The position numbers and the translations under genes were made by a program. Below, piece after piece: positions 22,040 through 25,732 of a DNA stretch of 25,732 bases. The notes under the pieces are model-generated. The model saw nothing but the letters and a program-made list of their open reading frames with translations, had not been told where the DNA came from and ran no database searches. The stretch comes from Bacillota bacterium. Its GTDB lineage: Bacteria; Bacillota; Bacilli; Paenibacillales; Paenibacillaceae. The stretch is from positions 1 to 25,732 of the forward strand of contig JAEZCJ010000081.1 in assembly GCA_023433615.1 (NCBI GenBank), read 5' to 3'. Each line of letters opens with the position of its first letter. The stretch's first letter is position 1.

Positions 22040-23080
22040 TTGAGAAAAGTCGAAGTGAACAGCGTAGAGATCGCAAGATTGGCCGGCGTATCCCGCAGCA
22101 CGGTCAGCCGGGTCATTAACAACTACACCAATGTCCCGCCTGAGACCCGCGAGAAGGTCATGAAGGTCATTGAACAATATAATTACTACCCTAATATGTC
22201 CGCACAAGTGCTCGCAGGCAAGAAGACGCGCACGATCGGGCTATTCCTCGTCGATGCCGGCCATGTCTCGAACGACATCCTGACGAACATGCTGATCTCG
22301 AGCGTTATTGAGAACGCTTCGGCATGCGGCTATTACGTTCTCACGCATATTATCCGCCGTACGGACGACTTCGAGGCCGTCAAGAGCGTGAAGGAGATTT
22401 TCCACCAGCGCCGAATTGACGGCGGCATCTTCATCGGGGCGAAGAACGATGAGCCGATGATCGAAGAGCTGATCACCAAGGGCTTCATGGTCGCGATCGT
22501 CGACCAGGAGCTTCCCGGACACTGCGAACCGAACCGGATCATCGCGAACTTCGATAACAATGCCGGCATGGAGCAAGCCGTCGATCACCTCGCTTCGCTT
22601 GGCCATACCGCCATCGGCATCATTAACGGCAACATGCAGCGCCATTCCGGTCCGACAAAGTTCGAGGGCTTCATTAAGGCGATGGAGAAGCGCAAGCTGC
22701 CGATCGAACCGCAATGGATTCTCGAAGGCGATTTCCACGAGGGAGCCGGATATACGGCGATTCAGACGCTGCTGGCTAGCGGCACGCCTCTGCCGACGGC
22801 GATCGTCGCGGCCAATGACAGCGTCGCATTCGGCGCGATGCGCGCGTTCAAGGAGCACGGCGTATCGATCCCATCGGAAGTCTCGATCATCGGCTTCGAC
22901 GACCATGCGCTGAGCAGCATGCATCAGCCGGCATTGACGACCGTTAAGGTCGACTTCAAAGCGATGATGAAGCATCTGACAGGCGCGCTGATTAAGAAAA
23001 TCGAGCATGGCGCCGGAGACTTCGAGCCGTTCACCGTACCATCGACTCTTATTATTCGGGATTCTTGCCAATCCCGATAA
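22040..23080 (+). CDS. LacI/GalR-family transcriptional regulator
   Basis: This 346-residue repressor is expected to bind operator DNA as a dimer and release it on binding a small ligand. The TTG at 22040 is chosen because AAGGAG is 9 bases upstream; the open frame continues further upstream without a site. The N-terminal HTH is clear (SVEIARLAGVSRSTVSRVIN), followed by the hinge helix (YYPNMSAQVLAGKKTRTIGL), and residues 60-340 form a periplasmic-binding-protein-like sensor domain (DGGIFIGAKNDE, FDDHALSSMHQPALTTVK). It precedes two VOC genes and an SDR gene on the same strand and probably controls them and itself, since similar palindromes lie before both. The ligand is unknown; sugars are the usual ligands of the family. 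Confidence 0.88.
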   Translation: MRKVEVNSVEIARLAGVSRSTVSRVINNYTNVPPETREKVMKVIEQYNYYPNMSAQVLAGKKTRTIGLFLVDAGHVSNDILTNMLISSVIENASACGYYVLTHIIRRTDDFEAVKSVKEIFHQRRIDGGIFIGAKNDEPMIEELITKGFMVAIVDQELPGHCEPNRIIANFDNNAGMEQAVDHLASLGHTAIGIINGNMQRHSGPTKFEGFIKAMEKRKLPIEPQWILEGDFHEGAGYTAIQTLLASGTPLPTAIVAANDSVAFGAMRAFKEHGVSIPSEVSIIGFDDHALSSMHQPALTTVKVDFKAMMKHLTGALIKKIEHGAGDFEPFTVPSTLIIRDSCQSR

Positions 23081-23103
23081 TATTCTTTTTTTACGGCACA
23101 ATA

Positions 23104-23116
23104 AACACGTGTTCAA
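23104..23116 (-). promoter_or_regulatory. LacI-type operator candidate 2 (before VOC genes)
   Basis: AACACGTGTTCAA, on the minus strand TTGAACACGTGTT, contains the perfect palindrome AACACGTGTT. It differs from the site at 22007 by one base in 13. It lies 35 bases before the first VOC ATG. No clear separate promoter is seen here, so it could act as a roadblock or as a second operator for looping. Confidence 0.5.
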
Positions 23117-23150
23117 CCCAAATTTACTATATAAGAGGAGTGTCACTATC

Positions 23151-23609
23151 ATGGCTAATCCTGTATTGGGCAACAACATCGTAACGCAGATCGGCATTCT
23201 CGTGCATGACATTGAAGCAACCAGCCAGGCTTGGGCCGACTTCTTCGGCATCGATAAGCCGCAAGCTATCATCACGGACACGGTCGATATTGCGCAGACC
23301 GAGCTGCGTGGCGGTTCCACCGAAGCGAGAGCGAAGCTGGCATTCATCAATGCCGGGCAGTTGCAGATCGAACTGATCGAACCTGATCAGAACCCGAGCA
23401 CCTGGCGCGAGCACCTCGACGAGCACGGCGAAGGTCCGCATCACATCGCCTTCGTCATCGACGGCATGAAGGAGAAGATCATGACGCTGCAAGGCAAGGG
23501 CATGCCGCTCATTCAGAAGGGCGAGTATACGGGCGGACGCTACGCCTACATCGATTCTTTCCCTCAGCTGAAGGTATTGATCGAGCTGCTCGAGAACGAT
23601 AAGAAATAG
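23151..23609 (+). CDS. VOC-family protein 1 (glyoxalase/epimerase-like)
   Basis: This 152-residue vicinal-oxygen-chelate protein has two beta-alpha-beta-beta-beta modules that form a metal site. GAGGAG lies 10 bases before the ATG. Candidate metal ligands are all present: H19 (GILVHDIEA), Q72 or E74 (LQIELIEP), H98 (GPHHIAFVI) and E145 (KVLIELLE). The HDIE-HHIAF-E pattern resembles methylmalonyl-CoA epimerase and glyoxalase I relatives, but the true substrate is unknown. It is first in a set VOC-VOC-SDR behind the LacI-type regulator, with gaps of 26 and 37 bases, so the set probably handles one carbohydrate- or carbonyl-related substrate. Confidence 0.82.
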   Translation: MANPVLGNNIVTQIGILVHDIEATSQAWADFFGIDKPQAIITDTVDIAQTELRGGSTEARAKLAFINAGQLQIELIEPDQNPSTWREHLDEHGEGPHHIAFVIDGMKEKIMTLQGKGMPLIQKGEYTGGRYAYIDSFPQLKVLIELLENDKK

Positions 23610-23635
23610 AAGCTATGACAGAGGACGTGACCGGC

Positions 23636-24112
23636 ATGGAGAAGATCGAGAATAATAACCTGATTAAGATCGGTATTGTCGTGAACGATATCGAAGCGGC
23701 TGCGAAGAAATATGCGGAGCTCTTCGGGATTCCGGTACCTCCCTTCAGCATTCCGGATCCGAATGACGAAGTGACGCATACCGAGCAGAACTACACCTGG
23801 TACCGCGGCGAGCACGTACCGGCCAGAACGAAGTTCGCGAACCTGCAGATGGGTCCGGTGACGGTAGAGCTCCTCGAGCCCTACGACGAGGCTAGCCCGT
23901 GGAATGAATTCAAGCAGAAGCATGGGCAAGGCGTCCATTTCATCACGTTCACGATCAACGGCTTCGAGCAGCATATCGACTTCCTGGAATCCAAAGGACT
24001 GCCGCTCACGCATAAGGGCGAGTACGGCTCCGGCCGTTACAGCTACTTCGATTCCGAGAACGTGCTCGGCGTCGTCCTCGGCCTGCAAGAGCTAGGCAAG
24101 AAGCAAGATTAA
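23636..24112 (+). CDS. VOC-family protein 2, metal site partly lost
   Basis: This is a 158-residue paralogue of the preceding gene (shared GIVVNDIEA, VELLEP, KGEYGSGRYSYFDS). The ATG at 23636 is preceded by GAGG 11 bases upstream; an ATG at 23615 in frame has a weaker site. Two of the four metal-ligand positions have changed: the first histidine is N17 and the last glutamate aligns with G149, while E78 and H101 remain. It may bind a ligand without metal, form a heterodimer with the first VOC protein, or use a different chemistry. The pair looks like a tandem duplication followed by divergence. Its function is unknown. Confidence 0.8.
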   Translation: MEKIENNNLIKIGIVVNDIEAAAKKYAELFGIPVPPFSIPDPNDEVTHTEQNYTWYRGEHVPARTKFANLQMGPVTVELLEPYDEASPWNEFKQKHGQGVHFITFTINGFEQHIDFLESKGLPLTHKGEYGSGRYSYFDSENVLGVVLGLQELGKKQD

Positions 24113-24149
24113 GCTGGCGCATCCCCGCGCTCACGGAGGCGTATAACCG

Positions 24150-24851
24150 ATGAATATCCTAATTACCGGAGCCAACCGCGGCTTGGGCTTCGAGCTTGCC
24201 TCGGAAGCGCTGCGGCGCGGCCACCGCGTCTTCGCTGCTGCCCGCACGCCGCAGCCGGGCGATAAGCTGGACACGCTGCGGCAGCAATACCCCGACTTGC
24301 TGTCCGTCCATGCCATGGATGTCGTGAACGAGGAGCAGGTTGGCGGCGTTGCGGCCGCATTGAGCGCCCAAGGCATCCAGCTGCACGGCGTGATCAACAA
24401 TGCCGGCATTCTGCTCGGCCGCGAGAATCCGCTGGAGCAGCTCAACATGGATGACGTGCGTCGGACGCTCGAGATCAACTTGTACGGGCCGATCATCGTC
24501 GTGAAGCATATGCTGCCGCTCCTGCCGACCGACGGCAGCTACGGTGCGATTCTGAATATCTCCTCGGAGGCAGGCAGCCTGACGAACGCCTATGCCGGCG
24601 ACTATCCTTACGCGATCTCCAAGACGGCGCTTAACATGTTCTCCGAGCAATTGAAGCGTTATGTCGAGAAGCGCAATATTCGCGTATTAAGCGTTCATCC
24701 CGGCTGGATCAAGACGGACATGGGCGGCGACAAGGCACCCGGCGATCCGCGCAGCAGCGCTGCAGGCATTCTGGATCTGGCCGAAGGCGCGGAGCTCGCG
24801 AAGAGCCCGTTCGCATTCGTGGACTTCATGGGCAAGCCGATGGCGATCTAA
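24150..24851 (+). CDS. Short-chain dehydrogenase/reductase
   Basis: This is a 233-residue classical SDR, an NAD(P)-dependent oxidoreductase of the cytoplasm. GGAGG is 10 bases before the ATG. The cofactor motif TGANRGLG (6-13), the NNAG structural motif (83-86), catalytic serine in ILNISSEAGS (138-139) and YxxxK (Y154, K158 in YPYAISK) are all present. HPGWIKTDMGG follows, as in carbonyl-reductase-like SDRs. AARTP near 30-34 after the second strand suggests NADPH preference through R32. It ends the VOC-VOC-SDR set and is followed by a perfect hairpin. The substrate is unknown. Confidence 0.88.
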   Translation: MNILITGANRGLGFELASEALRRGHRVFAAARTPQPGDKLDTLRQQYPDLLSVHAMDVVNEEQVGGVAAALSAQGIQLHGVINNAGILLGRENPLEQLNMDDVRRTLEINLYGPIIVVKHMLPLLPTDGSYGAILNISSEAGSLTNAYAGDYPYAISKTALNMFSEQLKRYVEKRNIRVLSVHPGWIKTDMGGDKAPGDPRSSAAGILDLAEGAELAKSPFAFVDFMGKPMAI

Positions 24852-24885
24852 CATTCGAGACGCTGCCGATCGCGCAAGCATATAT

Positions 24886-24922
24886 AGCACGAAGCCCCGG
24901 CGATTGGCCGGGGCTTCGTGCT
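24886..24922. terminator. Bidirectional hairpin between convergent SDR and edge gene
   Basis: AGCACGAAGCCCCGGC (24886-24901) pairs perfectly over 16 bases with GCCGGGGCTTCGTGCT (24907-24922) around a five-base loop. T runs are weak on both sides. It lies 34 bases after the SDR stop and 20 bases before the convergent gene's stop. Confidence 0.8.
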
Positions 24923-24941
24923 ATTAGTTCTTATTCTTCCA

Positions 24942-25732
24942 TTACATAGCAGGCGCCATGAAAGCATTCATGAGCTCCTCGATCGTCATCGTATCCTCAG
25001 GGATCTCGACTTCGAACTTCACGTCCTTATTGATGTTGCTGTATTGCGAAGTGAATGTCAGGCCTACCTTCGCTGTCTGGCCGTTATCCGTTACGTCCAG
25101 GTTCAGCTTCGCCTCTTGATACACCGGCAGATCGCCCTCGATGGCTGTCGTCAAGCTCAGCTCATTCACCTTCACGGCTTCCTTGAACTCGTCGAGTCCT
25201 GCACGCAGTTCTCCGCGATCGCCCTCGGCCAACTCCTTCTTCGCCTCTTCCAGGTCATCCTTCGTGAGCTGCATCGTATCCAGATAATCCGGATTGGCGA
25301 TCATCAGGTCAATCACTTCCGGAGCAACCTTATCGATGAGCGTCATCACCATCGGCTCGAAAGTCTCTTGCGTGACGAAGAACTTCACGATCTGGTCCGG
25401 CTTCACGTCAGCCGGCAAGCTCGTCAGGTCTTCCTTCTTCACTTCCGCAAAGTAGTCCTTCTCCTCGAAATGCTTGAACAAGATGTTCGTCATCTCTTCA
25501 ATCATCTTGCGCTGCTTGTTCATATCGAGCTCAGGCACTTCGACGCCCTGCTCTTCCGCCAGCTGCTTCATGTCGATCTCGATGAACTTGCCGGAAGCCT
25601 CGCCCAGCGGCAGCATCGGGATATCGGGGATCTTCACCCACATCTTGTCTTGCGTAATGACCATCGGGATATGAAGGTTGAACGCCATATCGCCCTTGAG
25701 CGCAAGGTCCAGCTTCATCTCCATCTTCATCG
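24942..25732 (-). CDS. Uncharacterised, probably exported protein (N-terminus outside window)
   Basis: The visible 263 residues are the C-terminal part of a minus-strand gene whose start lies beyond the right edge. An ATG at 25730 is probably internal, because the sequence begins in the middle of a strand-rich repeat (MKMEMKLDLALKG, FNLHIPMVITQDKMWVKIPD). The layout of alternating amphipathic strands with acidic helices (DDLEEAKKELAEGD) resembles lipoproteins of the LppX/LolA-like fold common in Paenibacillus, but I recognise no named family with confidence. No cysteine or membrane segment is visible in this part. It would have its lipobox, if any, upstream. Convergent with the SDR operon. 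Confidence 0.55.
   Translation of the reverse strand, partial: MKMEMKLDLALKGDMAFNLHIPMVITQDKMWVKIPDIPMLPLGEASGKFIEIDMKQLAEEQGVEVPELDMNKQRKMIEEMTNILFKHFEEKDYFAEVKKEDLTSLPADVKPDQIVKFFVTQETFEPMVMTLIDKVAPEVIDLMIANPDYLDTMQLTKDDLEEAKKELAEGDRGELRAGLDEFKEAVKVNELSLTTAIEGDLPVYQEAKLNLDVTDNGQTAKVGLTFTSQYSNINKDVKFEVEIPEDTMTIEELMNAFMAPAM

Overview
The window reads as chromosomal DNA of a spore-forming, motile, GC-rich member of the Paenibacillaceae (Paenibacillus/Cohnella type). Evidence: strong GGAGG ribosome binding sites, frequent GTG and TTG starts placed by those sites, a Spo0E-family phosphatase, a histidine kinase with the HisKA signature of the sporulation kinases, a YkuI-type EAL protein, Bacillus-type MotA/MotB, and tRNA genes with encoded CCA. 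The genus is an inference; no rRNA or species marker is present.

Region 1 (1 to about 4400) is a less GC-rich accessory island. It starts inside the 3' end of an IS256-family transposase with its terminal repeat. It then carries a XerC/D-like tyrosine recombinase, an unrecognised protein on the other strand, and a phage/ICE-type integrase with an arm-binding N-terminus. The gene-free stretches on both sides of the integrase hold short repeated motifs (CCGTTTGGGT upstream, GGGTACG downstream in two orientations) and long imperfect hairpins. They could be recombinase-binding or attachment regions.

Region 2 (4400-9900) is housekeeping or metabolic: a 3-mercaptopyruvate-type sulfurtransferase, an SMP-30/gluconolactonase, a nuclease-fold plus HTH protein, an MFS transporter and a GNAT acetyltransferase. 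Between two convergent genes lies a 15-copy, 51-bp tandem repeat whose units contain a palindromic core. It is non-coding but keeps several reading frames open.

Region 3 (9870-21130) is rich in motility, c-di-GMP and sporulation functions. It holds a YkuI-type EAL protein with its own promoter, a small unknown protein, motAB, an operon of kinase, NAD(P)-binding protein and RluF pseudouridine synthase, then tadA, a Spo0E-like phosphatase and a six-TM chemoreceptor. A c-di-GMP-I riboswitch with terminator precedes a PilZ-domain protein, so one messenger probably acts on both the mRNA and its product. A cluster of DnaA-box sequences lies between the kinase and tadA, and another box overlaps the likely -10 of the spo0E-like gene. 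This suggests a testable link between replication initiation and sporulation signalling.

Region 4 (21130-25732) contains tRNA-Arg(CCT), a small YolD-like protein, tRNA-Pro(CGG), and a LacI-family regulator followed by two VOC proteins and an SDR. Two near-identical LacI-type operator candidates lie in front of the regulator and in front of the VOC genes. A truncated uncharacterised protein runs off the right edge.
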